Shown here in pieces: positions 1 to 7,030 of a stretch of 64,000 bases of DNA. The notes beneath the pieces were generated by a model that did not search any database, had not been told where the DNA came from, and saw nothing but the letters and a program-made list of their open reading frames with translations. The DNA is from Rhizobium skierniewicense. GTDB taxonomy: Bacteria > Pseudomonadota > Alphaproteobacteria > Rhizobiales > Rhizobiaceae. Where the stretch lies: NCBI RefSeq assembly GCF_014196515.1, contig NZ_JACIDV010000004.1, positions 62,001 to 126,000 of the forward strand. The letters run 5' to 3'. Numbering within the stretch: the stretch's first letter is position 1; the number at the start of each line of letters is the position of its first letter. A program made the position numbers and the translations under genes.

Positions 1-1
1 A

Positions 2-931
2 AACGCGCTCTGCATTCCATTCGATGAGGCGCCGAAAACGGCTTTCCAATCTGAAGCGCGGGAGCTTGCCGAGCTTCGAGATTTGATACGAGCGCTTGAA
101 ACTGATATTCTGGAGGTTGTCTCCGGTTTGGGAGCGTCCACTCAAGCCGCTTATGCCGCTTTTGATAAAGTGGAAGAAGTGTCATGGCGTGAGCAATTCT
201 TTGGGTTTTTTATCAAGCGCAACCCCACATCGTTCAAAGCCTTGCGATTGAAAAAGCTTATCGTTGCGGAGACGGCGAAAACCATTCTTCTTCAGGCGGC
301 TGCTGTTCATGACGTCTTTCAGCGCCGTAAGGATGCCGCAGCATCACTGGTGGTAAGCGTTGAACCGGAACTCGTTGCAAGTATGGAAGAACGGCGCGTC
401 ATCGTGTCCAAGATGGATGATGCACGCCAGCGAGACAAAAGTCTCGTGGCATCGCTTGCGACGCTGAACCGAAAAATACAAGATGCCAGTGACGTAACGC
501 GGCTTTCCCAGTTGAGACTTGAAGAAGCAGAGCTTTCCGCAGAGCGCGAGATGGTGTTGGGGCAGCGCGACACGCTGCGCAAAATGCACGACGTTCTGGA
601 TCGGCAGGCAATTCTTCTTGGAGATATGATCGATCTCCAGAATGAAGCGATTGCTCTGCATACGCTGTTGCTCAACAAGGTCAACGTCGAGGCCGAGCGG
701 TGCATACAGCTTTATGACGCTGCATTTGGATCGCTTGACCCGCTTCTGGCCGAGGCAAAACCGTCTGTTCACACGGATGTTTCCACACCGATGTCACTTG
801 CTGTCTTTCAGGGCTTGCTGACTTTGCATTCCCAAGGCGCCATTACCATGCAGGATATTGAGCAACGAAAGGGACGGGTTGATGAAGCACTTGCTCAGCG
901 CGCAGGAAGCGTCTCCAGCGCCCCCGTGTAG
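2..931 (+). CDS. Coiled-coil hypothetical protein, 5'-truncated by window edge
   Basis: The frame is open from base 2 to the stop at 931, so the true start lies upstream. A TTG at 83 is the first start-like codon in the window but has no good ribosome site. The visible part is about 309 residues, strongly charged and rich in Ala, Leu, Glu and Arg. The pattern of long amphipathic helices (roughly residues 130-240) suggests a coiled coil. There is no membrane segment or signal peptide in the visible part and no recognisable catalytic motif. It precedes a DUF2333 gene on the same strand by 223 bases, so co-transcription is possible but unproven. Function unknown. Confidence 0.6.
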   Translation, partial: NALCIPFDEAPKTAFQSEARELAELRDLIRALETDILEVVSGLGASTQAAYAAFDKVEEVSWREQFFGFFIKRNPTSFKALRLKKLIVAETAKTILLQAAAVHDVFQRRKDAAASLVVSVEPELVASMEERRVIVSKMDDARQRDKSLVASLATLNRKIQDASDVTRLSQLRLEEAELSAEREMVLGQRDTLRKMHDVLDRQAILLGDMIDLQNEAIALHTLLLNKVNVEAERCIQLYDAAFGSLDPLLAEAKPSVHTDVSTPMSLAVFQGLLTLHSQGAITMQDIEQRKGRVDEALAQRAGSVSSAPV

Positions 932-1154
932 GCCAGTCTTCGTAAAAACGTGACCCATCCGTTGTATCGTCGGCAACGGCAACCATATGTGAGTGACATC
1001 AGGTCTCGCGAGGGATCCCGAAATACTGCTACGGGTGAAGCGTTCCGGGCTGTCAACATGCGGAGCGCCCGCAACACAGATTTGTTATTTTGAGGCAAAG
1101 TACCAGAAAGATCGCAGCTGGTCTTCCGGTCGTTGCGCTAAGGAGATTTGAACG

Positions 1155-2303
1155 ATGCTCGATCCGATTGTCGCGTTTTTCAGGCGCGTGTTTACAGCGT
1201 TCGGAAGAGGGATCTCCATCGTGATCGCGGGGCTTTTGTGGCCTTTTCGTGCCGCCAATGGCTGGTATTCTGACCGGGCACTGATGGTAAAGGCACCGAT
1301 TGCAGCTGCGCTCGTCATTCTGGTTGGTCTTTATGGCTACTTCTTCTGGCAGACCCAGGTCTGGACGAACTTCAATCCTGACTATGTAGCGACGTACAAA
1401 TTTGCCGAACGCAAGGAAAGCGCCGGGCAGGAATTACCGGCGCAGCCCGCTGCGGGTGCGGATGCTACAGCCACTGCCGTTCCCACCAAGAGCTGCCAGC
1501 GCTCGGCCATTGTTGATGTTGCAGCAGACCTGATTGACTACAATGTTGATCAGAACGCCTGGATTTCATCCATGCTGCTCTATCGTGTCGGGCTTTTCGG
1601 GATTGATTGGGACAGTACGCCGTTTCTGGACAACAAGGCTTCCTTCCAGCGGGGCGTCAACCAGGCTGTGCGCCGCACCTCTGTGGAACTGGTCGATTCT
1701 CTTGGTCGCGTTCGCGGAACATCGGGTGTCGATGGCGATCTGCAAAGCGCACGCGGCAATCTCCAGTTCGATGAATATTCCTGGTATTTCGGCTTGAACC
1801 CCTTCGGCCCGAAGACGCCAAGCCCAAGTTATTACCGCTCTGCCGCCGAGAGCTTAAGAAAGTTCAACGCCAATCTGTCGTTGTGCAATTCCGTTTTCGA
1901 CGGCCGTGCCGACAACCTCATCCAGTTTGTCGACCGTATTGCCAACGACATCGGTGGCACATCTGCCATTCTGCGGGAACGCTCGGAAAACTATAATGGC
2001 GGCTGGTTCGATACGCGTGCGGATGACCGCTTCTGGTTCGCATACGGGCAGCTCTATGGCTACTACGGCATTCTGTCGGCTGCTGGTGCAGACTTCTCAC
2101 AGGTCATTCGCGAGCGTAACCTGACAAGTTTGTGGAACGACACGTTGCTGCAAACCCGCGCTGCACTGCGCATTCAACCAATGATCATTTCCAATGGTGA
2201 CGAAAGCGGCTGGATCATGCCATCGCATCTGGCAACCATGGGCTTTTATGTTTTGAGAGTGCGTTCCAATCTGGTGGAACTAAGATCCGTTCTGGATCGA
2301 TAA
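1155..2303 (+). CDS. DUF2333 family membrane-anchored protein
   Basis: A 382-residue protein with one clear membrane segment near residues 45-67 (APIAAALVILVGLYGYFFW), then a large domain expected to face the periplasm. The sequence and length match what I recall of DUF2333 proteins of Alpha- and Gammaproteobacteria, which have no assigned function. An AGGAGATTT ribosome site lies 7-8 bases before the ATG. A Thr/Pro/Ala linker near residues 95-115 separates the membrane anchor from the conserved domain. It converges on the LuxR-type gene, with an inverted repeat between them. The family call comes from memory of the family, not from a search. Confidence 0.7.
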   Translation: MLDPIVAFFRRVFTAFGRGISIVIAGLLWPFRAANGWYSDRALMVKAPIAAALVILVGLYGYFFWQTQVWTNFNPDYVATYKFAERKESAGQELPAQPAAGADATATAVPTKSCQRSAIVDVAADLIDYNVDQNAWISSMLLYRVGLFGIDWDSTPFLDNKASFQRGVNQAVRRTSVELVDSLGRVRGTSGVDGDLQSARGNLQFDEYSWYFGLNPFGPKTPSPSYYRSAAESLRKFNANLSLCNSVFDGRADNLIQFVDRIANDIGGTSAILRERSENYNGGWFDTRADDRFWFAYGQLYGYYGILSAAGADFSQVIRERNLTSLWNDTLLQTRAALRIQPMIISNGDESGWIMPSHLATMGFYVLRVRSNLVELRSVLDR

Positions 2304-2316
2304 TCGTCTGGAGACG

Positions 2317-2344
2317 ACTGGCGCTTCGCACGAGGGGCGCCAGT
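2317..2344. terminator. Hairpin between convergent genes
   Basis: ACTGGCGC (2317-2324) is an exact inverted repeat of GCGCCAGT (2337-2344), extendable by two more pairs including a wobble. It lies between the stops of the DUF2333 gene and the LuxR-type gene. There is no T-run on either side, so it is a weak or bidirectional terminator at best. Confidence 0.45.
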
Positions 2345-2347
2345 TGA

Positions 2348-3064
2348 TCAGTTGATCAGCTTCAGGCGAATGGCTTTCGCCACCAGCTGTGTGCGATTCA
2401 CACAATCCAGTTTGCGGATAGCATTATTCAAATAAGCGTTGATCGTGTGGTCGGAGAGCGTCAGAATCTGGCCAATCTCTGCGGATGTTTTGCCCTGAGA
2501 GGTCCAGCGGATGACTTCGAGTTCGCGCTTGGTCAAATTGCGCGGCGCAACCATTTCTGCACGGCGCATGCGATCGTAGACGTCGAAAGCATGCAGCGCA
2601 ATCATGCCGATCTCGTTGAAGGTTCCCTGGTCGGGTTCAGACCGATCTCCATCGAAGCGCAGAATGTGACGATCGCCGCTGAAGGCGTTGATCGGTATCA
2701 TCAAGCCGTTCACGATGCCGAACTGGCGCATCAGGTCGCTCATCGGCTTCGGGTAACACGCGCGACTGGAATCGTCATCCAAAGACCAGTATTGCGGCAT
2801 CAGGGAGTCCGCAACCCGCAGCAAAACCGGGCAATATTGCAGAAAGACATTCTGGTCGAACTCACGGACGAAGCGGACGGGGATCGTGCTTTCGATAACA
2901 ACGCCGGCCAGCAGAATTTCATCAGACTTCGGAACTCGCATTAACGTGGCGTGAGTGTATCCGAATTCCACCGCAACGGTCTGAAGGACCTGGAGCCACT
3001 GGGGTCGGCTTTCCGCAGCAGATATCTGTTTGCTCAGCAAAGGCTGCCGTTCGATTGTGATCAT
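2348..3064 (-). CDS. LuxR-type transcriptional regulator (solo) with altered autoinducer pocket
   Basis: A 238-residue protein with an N-terminal autoinducer-binding-type domain (about 20-160) and a C-terminal LuxR/GerE helix-turn-helix (about 172-237, with LTKRELEVIRWTSQGKTSAEIG and DHTINAYLNNAIRKL). Aligned by eye to TraR/LuxR, the AHL-pocket residues W57, Y61 and D70 are F65, F69 and C78 here, while the following Pro (P79) and the later Trp (W93) are kept. No luxI-like synthase is in the window, so this is a LuxR solo. It probably responds to something other than a standard acyl-homoserine lactone, or to no ligand. It is divergent from the TonB-dependent receptor across 506 bases, making that gene a possible target. 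Confidence 0.85.
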   Translation of the reverse strand: MITIERQPLLSKQISAAESRPQWLQVLQTVAVEFGYTHATLMRVPKSDEILLAGVVIESTIPVRFVREFDQNVFLQYCPVLLRVADSLMPQYWSLDDDSSRACYPKPMSDLMRQFGIVNGLMIPINAFSGDRHILRFDGDRSEPDQGTFNEIGMIALHAFDVYDRMRRAEMVAPRNLTKRELEVIRWTSQGKTSAEIGQILTLSDHTINAYLNNAIRKLDCVNRTQLVAKAIRLKLIN

Positions 3065-3351
3065 AAGTATTTTCGTTCGAGGACACGAGATATGTTAACG
3101 GTAACAAATATACGAAAAACCTTCAAATGCCACTCTTAATTTTTGGTTTTATTCCTGTTTCCTAACTTTTATTTTAAATATTTCAATTCAAATGGTTGCA
3201 TGCGATTTCAAGAAATTTATCGGTGGGCATAAAAAACGCCGAAATCGCTCCGTGATGGTCAGTTGAACCATCCTTTTTCAGATATTTCTCGCAGCTTTGT
3301 GTCATTTTTCCTGAAACTGAATGTAAGAGACCGGAAATCCATTATATCTGT

Positions 3352-3394
3352 TGAGTTGCAGCTTACCAAAGCATCGTAACATTTTTGCAACTCA
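3352..3394. repeat. 9-bp inverted repeat upstream of TonB receptor
   Basis: TGAGTTGCA (3352-3360) and TGCAACTCA (3386-3394) are perfect inverted repeats 25 bases apart in the long AT-rich divergent region. It could be an operator pair or an RNA hairpin; no T-run follows directly. Confidence 0.5.
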
Positions 3395-3412
3395 GTCCCT
3401 TGACGATAAATA

Positions 3413-3427
3413 TGAGTCATCGAATCA
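3413..3427 (+). promoter_or_regulatory. IRO-like box (TGA-N9-TCA), possible RirA site
   Basis: The sequence reads TGA-GTCATCGAA-TCA, exactly the TGA-N9-TCA form of the iron-responsive operator bound by RirA in Rhizobium and Agrobacterium. It lies 12 bases upstream of a consensus TTGACA and about 145 bases before the TonB-receptor start, which fits an iron-repressed uptake gene. The motif is short, so a chance match is possible. Confidence 0.5.
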
Positions 3428-3438
3428 TATTTTAATTG

Positions 3439-3465
3439 TTGACAGTAAAAGTCATGTTTTATACT
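3439..3465 (+). promoter_or_regulatory. Candidate promoter of TonB-dependent receptor
   Basis: TTGACA (3439-3444) and TATACT (3460-3465) are near-consensus sigma-70 boxes, but the spacer is only 15 bp, shorter than the usual 17. A weak promoter that needs an activator would fit. The rest of the 3065-3570 region is AT-rich with no other gene seen; GATGGT/ACCATC (3254-3272) is a further small inverted repeat. Confidence 0.4.
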
Positions 3466-3570
3466 GCTCGATTGCGGCCAAACCGTAAAAATTAGGGGTA
3501 TTTTATCGGGTCACTCCGCGGCAGCGCATCACGCTGTCGCATGCTTTCGTGTGCCCGAATTCAGGGGTGA

Positions 3571-5820
3571 ATGATGATGAATGGGCTTTCCAAATCCGCT
3601 TTGCTTGTCAGCACGGCGATGGTTCTTCTTTCCGTTAATGTGGTCAATGCACAGCAGACCGCGGACCAGAGCGACGCCAATGGCGCGACGGTGCTGGAGC
3701 GAATTATTGTCAAGGGAAAGCGGGTTAAGGCAGGAGATGCCGCTGGCGATACGCCATTGGCAAGCACGACGGGTGCCACCGAAATCCGTAGGAAAGACAT
3801 CGGCAGCCTGAAGGATCTTGGCAAGACGACAGAAGCGGGCGTGGATTTCGTCAACTCCAAGCCTGGTAAGCCGGGCGGCCTTTTCATACGAGGATTGGGC
3901 GGCGCGCGCGTCACCACGCTGATCGACGGCATCCCTGTCCCGTTTTTCGAGAACTTCGCCCGTCAAGGGCAGGCAACGACAACGCTGAGCAATACCAGTT
4001 CCAGCTTCGATTTCTCGTCACTGTCGTCGATCGATGTGGTTCGCGGTGCCGATTCCAGCCGGGTCGGTTCTGGCGCCCTGGGTGGCGCGCTGGTACTGCG
4101 TACCCTGGAGGCCGACGATCTCATCTCCGGCGACAAGGACTGGGGTGGCGTTGCCAAAACAACCTATGACAGTGAGGACAAAAGCATCGGCGGGTCGGTC
4201 GCTGTTGCCAAGAAAATAGAGAACACGTCCGTTCTGTTCCAGGGGTCCTACAAACGTGGGAATGAAGTGGATAACCGCGGAAGCGCAGATATTTACGGCA
4301 CCCGCCGCACGACACCCAATCCGGGCGATACGTATGAAAGCAACCTGCTGTTCAAGGTCAGGCAGGATTTGGAAAGTGGACACAGCATTGGTTTGACAGC
4401 GGAACGGTTCTCACTGCGTACGAGAACCGACCTCAAAACCCTGCAGGGCACCAGTGTCTCCGGCTCCACTTACCGGATCGACGATTATGATGGCCATGAG
4501 GACACTGAACGCGACCGCGTATCTCTGGATTACAAATACGAGGCACCATCGACGGACGGCGTCATCGATGCGGCTGATTTGTCCCTTTACTGGACGCGTC
4601 TCGACAAGGTTTCCGGTGCTGGCGACCGTTTGACCAACAACTCGCTCTATATTCGTGAAGACACTATGAGAGATAGTCGCTTCGGGCTTGTCGGCGGTCT
4701 TGAATCCGGGTTCGACCTTGGCGGCATCAGCCACACCATTCGGTTTGGCGGTAACGCCTGGACGTCTGATTTCACTGACTCCGTTTACATCAATACGGGC
4801 GGATCTTCCTCCGCGTCCCAGTCTGATATGCCGAATGTCAGCGGGAAAAGTCTCGGCGTTTATCTGGAGGACGAACTTGCTTTCGGCAACGGCGGCTTCA
4901 AGCTGACGCCCGGCATACGGTTCGATGCCTATGATTACGATCCAGATGGATCGGTCTCGACCAACAGCGGCTACAATACATTCGGCTTGCCCTCGGGCAA
5001 CAATGGCTCACGCTTCTCTCCAAAGCTTCTTGCCACCTATGACCTGACACCAGAGGTTCAGCTCTTTGCCCAATGGGCCATGGCGTATCGCGCGCCGACC
5101 GTCAACGAACTCTATCTCAACTTCTCCAACATCAGCTCCGGCTACGCTGTCATTGGCAATTCATCCTTGGACCCAGAAACCAGCAATGGTTTTGAACTCG
5201 GTGGCCGATATGACGATGGCGATCTTTCGAGTAGCGTGACGCTGTTTCATAACAAATACAAAAACTTCATCGAACAGGTCACGACGACGACAACCCTTTT
5301 CCCCGGCTTCGGTGGGAGAGGCAATGGTTCGCTCTTCACCTATCAAAATCGGGAAAACGTTGAGATATCTGGCGTAGAAGCAAAGGTCCGCAAGGATTTG
5401 GCGAATGGCTTTTTCGCGCATGCCTCGCTTGCCTATGCCTATGGCAAAGACACGGATACCAACGAATTCATTCGAACGGTCGCACCGTTCAAGTCCATCG
5501 TTGGTGTTGGCTACGCTGAGGAAAGCTGGGGCTCGGAATTTACCGGCATCTTTTCGTCGCACATGCGTGATGACGCAGCGGCGAGCACTTTCGATGCGCC
5601 GGGCTACGGCATCTTCAACCTGACCGGCTGGTGGGAGCCCGAACAGACGAAGGGCCTGCGTGTTCAAGCCGGTGTCTATAATCTCTTCGATCGCAAATAC
5701 TGGAATGCAGTCGGCGTCAGGGACATCAACCCGAACACGGTTTCCAGCGTGAACCAGCCCGTCGATTTCTATTCCGAGCCGGGTCGTTCGTTCAAGATTT
5801 CGCTCACACAGACATTCTAA
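3571..5820 (+). CDS. TonB-dependent receptor, hemoglobin/transferrin/lactoferrin type
   Basis: A 749-residue outer-membrane receptor. Three consecutive ATGs (3571, 3574, 3577) follow an AGGGGTGA ribosome site; 3574 or 3577 gives better spacing. A signal peptide ends near NVVNAQQ, and a TonB-box-like stretch (TVLERIIV) follows. The plug spans about residues 60-175 (FIRGLGG, IDGIPVP, VRGADSS), then a 22-strand barrel ending in Phe (LTQTF). YRAPTVNELY matches the FRAP box and NSSLDPE the NPNL box of heme/hemoglobin receptors. The histidine usually found between these boxes in HmuR/ShuA-type heme receptors is absent here, so the ligand may not be free heme. The IRO-like box upstream suggests iron control. 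No TonB/ExbBD or ABC heme genes are adjacent. Confidence 0.88.
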   Translation: MMMNGLSKSALLVSTAMVLLSVNVVNAQQTADQSDANGATVLERIIVKGKRVKAGDAAGDTPLASTTGATEIRRKDIGSLKDLGKTTEAGVDFVNSKPGKPGGLFIRGLGGARVTTLIDGIPVPFFENFARQGQATTTLSNTSSSFDFSSLSSIDVVRGADSSRVGSGALGGALVLRTLEADDLISGDKDWGGVAKTTYDSEDKSIGGSVAVAKKIENTSVLFQGSYKRGNEVDNRGSADIYGTRRTTPNPGDTYESNLLFKVRQDLESGHSIGLTAERFSLRTRTDLKTLQGTSVSGSTYRIDDYDGHEDTERDRVSLDYKYEAPSTDGVIDAADLSLYWTRLDKVSGAGDRLTNNSLYIREDTMRDSRFGLVGGLESGFDLGGISHTIRFGGNAWTSDFTDSVYINTGGSSSASQSDMPNVSGKSLGVYLEDELAFGNGGFKLTPGIRFDAYDYDPDGSVSTNSGYNTFGLPSGNNGSRFSPKLLATYDLTPEVQLFAQWAMAYRAPTVNELYLNFSNISSGYAVIGNSSLDPETSNGFELGGRYDDGDLSSSVTLFHNKYKNFIEQVTTTTTLFPGFGGRGNGSLFTYQNRENVEISGVEAKVRKDLANGFFAHASLAYAYGKDTDTNEFIRTVAPFKSIVGVGYAEESWGSEFTGIFSSHMRDDAAASTFDAPGYGIFNLTGWWEPEQTKGLRVQAGVYNLFDRKYWNAVGVRDINPNTVSSVNQPVDFYSEPGRSFKISLTQTF

Positions 5821-5874
5821 TGAGGACTGGCTAATGAGGACTGGCTAATCAGGATTTGCCAATCAGGATTTGAG
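5818..5874 (+). repeat. Degenerate tandem repeat at receptor stop codon
   Basis: Four near-copies of a 14-15-base unit start at the stop codon: TAATGAGGACTGGC (5818-5831), an exact second copy (5832-5845), TAATCAGGATTTGCC (5846-5860) and AATCAGGATTTGAG (5861-5874). The first pair is identical and the second pair diverged together, which suggests slippage and later drift. Confidence 0.75.
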
Positions 5875-5875
5875 T

Positions 5876-5910
5876 GAAAAAAGAAAGGCGGGGCTTTGGC
5901 TCCGTCTTTT
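5876..5910 (-). terminator. Rho-independent terminator, mainly for extensin-family gene
   Basis: An 11-bp stem (5884-5894 with 5899-5909, two G-U pairs) has a 4-base loop. On the minus strand the stem is followed by TTTCTTTTTT, just after the stop of the extensin-family gene. The T-run on the plus strand is only four bases, so it may also work weakly for the receptor gene. Confidence 0.75.
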
Positions 5911-5915
5911 GACGT

Positions 5916-6764
5916 TTATCGGCAATACAGATATCCGCCCTTGCGCTCCAAGACGTCCAGGTGCAGGTGGTCCTGGTGGGTGGCGTCGCTGCCGGGAGAA
6001 AGTACGGTACGGAAGAACAGACAGGCGGCGGTGGTGATGGTGCGCTGAAAAGCACCTTCCATGGTGCCGTCTTCCGAACGTGGCTTCATGACCAGTGGTT
6101 CGCCCTTGTCGAAGGTCATGGTCGCAATGTCGACGGCGCTGCCTTTGGCGTGTTCGGAAATCTTGCCTGTTTCGGCGCTGTTGCGGTTACGGCAGATGTA
6201 GGTGGAGGCATTGCCGAAGGCGGTGACTTTTTTGTCGGGCATAGCGATTGCCGCATTGGGTACCACGACGTTCTTTGCCCAGCGCGAGAGCGCCAGTGCC
6301 GTTTCGCATCTCATCGTGCCCTCTGGCTCCAGCTTGATGCCCGGAATGACGGTGGATAGTTCCAAAGGAGATGCGATGCCACATCCATCCTCTTCACCCG
6401 TGATCGGCGGGAGTTCCTTGAACTCCGCACCCAGCTGTTTTAGTTCCGCCAGGCAGGCTTTCAACTCTTCGGGGTTTTCTGCCTTTACAGGATCGCGAGG
6501 AGGCTCTTCCGGCTTTTTGTCCTCCTCTTTTTTGCTGTCTTCAGGTCTTGCAGGCGATTGAGGCTTTTCTTCTGGTTTAGGCACTCCATTTTCCGCAGGA
6601 GGGGGCGCGGGTTTCTCTTCTTCTTTTTTCTTGTCTGCCGATTCAGGTACGGGCGTGGTGTCTTGCTGCGCAGGCTTGGGCTGAGGGACCGGCACATCCT
6701 GCGGCGGTTGTGCGGCGGAGATCAGCAGCGTGCTGGCTGCGAGTATCATGAGACGATGAAGCAT
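5916..6764 (-). CDS. Extensin-family (M15-like) secreted protein
   Basis: A 282-residue protein beginning at ATG 6764: signal peptide (MILAASTLLISAAQ), then a Pro/Lys/Glu-rich linker over about 20-100, then an extensin-like C-terminal domain. That domain carries SEHAKGSAVDIA and HQDHLHLD, the His/Asp/His metal-ligand pattern of D-Ala-D-Ala carboxypeptidase-like folds, and several Cys likely in disulfides. By family it is a periplasmic cell-wall-associated protein, possibly peptidoglycan-active; the substrate is unproven. The frame is open back to 6935, but that longer version would run across the trpL promoter and leader. A GGGGGA ribosome-like site lies about 12 bases before 6764, so the short start is preferred. 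Confidence 0.8.
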   Translation of the reverse strand: MLHRLMILAASTLLISAAQPPQDVPVPQPKPAQQDTTPVPESADKKKEEEKPAPPPAENGVPKPEEKPQSPARPEDSKKEEDKKPEEPPRDPVKAENPEELKACLAELKQLGAEFKELPPITGEEDGCGIASPLELSTVIPGIKLEPEGTMRCETALALSRWAKNVVVPNAAIAMPDKKVTAFGNASTYICRNRNSAETGKISEHAKGSAVDIATMTFDKGEPLVMKPRSEDGTMEGAFQRTITTAACLFFRTVLSPGSDATHQDHLHLDVLERKGGYLYCR

Positions 6765-6830
6765 GTGACCGGTCGTTCCCCCATTGCGGCTCACCCACAA
6801 CGTTTCAATATGCTTTCGGTTCAAATCCGC

Positions 6831-6859
6831 TTGCCAATAGGCTCGGTTGGCGCTAACAA
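6831..6859 (+). promoter_or_regulatory. trp promoter
   Basis: -35 TTGCCA (6831-6836), 17-bp spacer, -10 TAACAA (6854-6859). The predicted transcription start falls on or beside the A of the trpL ATG at 6868, so the leader mRNA would begin with the start codon. This matches the reported leaderless trpL of Sinorhizobium meliloti. Confidence 0.75.
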
Positions 6860-6867
6860 TTTTCGTC

Positions 6868-6927
6868 ATGAACACACGGTCGAAGAACATTGCAATCTGG
6901 TGGTGGGGCAGCTTAACGCGGCCTTGA
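6868..6927 (+). CDS. trpL: trp operon leader peptide TrpL
   Basis: A 19-codon frame encodes MNTRSKNIAIWWWGSLTRP with three consecutive Trp codons (6898-6906). It is the classic sensor for ribosome-mediated attenuation of anthranilate synthase. There is no ribosome site, and the promoter geometry puts the transcript start at the ATG, so translation is probably leaderless. The stop codon overlaps segment 2 of the attenuator. In S. meliloti the homologous leader RNA and peptide (rnTrpL, peTrpL) also act in trans on other mRNAs; whether this one does cannot be told from sequence. Confidence 0.92.
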   Translation: MNTRSKNIAIWWWGSLTRP

Positions 6928-6982
6928 GCACCCATGTCCTTAGACTAAGTCCAAGCCGCCCGAATTTTCAGGCGGCTTTTTT
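6918..6982 (+). terminator. trp attenuator (antiterminator/terminator)
   Basis: Terminator: AGCCGCC (6954-6960) pairs with GGCGGCT (6971-6977), followed by six T. Antiterminator: GCGGCCTTG (6918-6926) can pair with CAAGCCGC (6952-6959) with one bulged base, which excludes the terminator. A ribosome stalled at the Trp codons (ending 6906) leaves 6918-6926 free; one at the stop codon (6925-6927) covers it. This is the expected attenuation logic. Confidence 0.88.
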
Positions 6983-7030
6983 GTTGTTATGCCGCCTGTC
7001 ATCGGGCTTTAGAAACGGGAAGCAGAATAG

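Noticed and set aside
6765..6935. N-terminal extension of the extensin-family gene
   Set aside because: It would remove the signal peptide from the N-terminus and lies over the trpL promoter and leader on the other strand.
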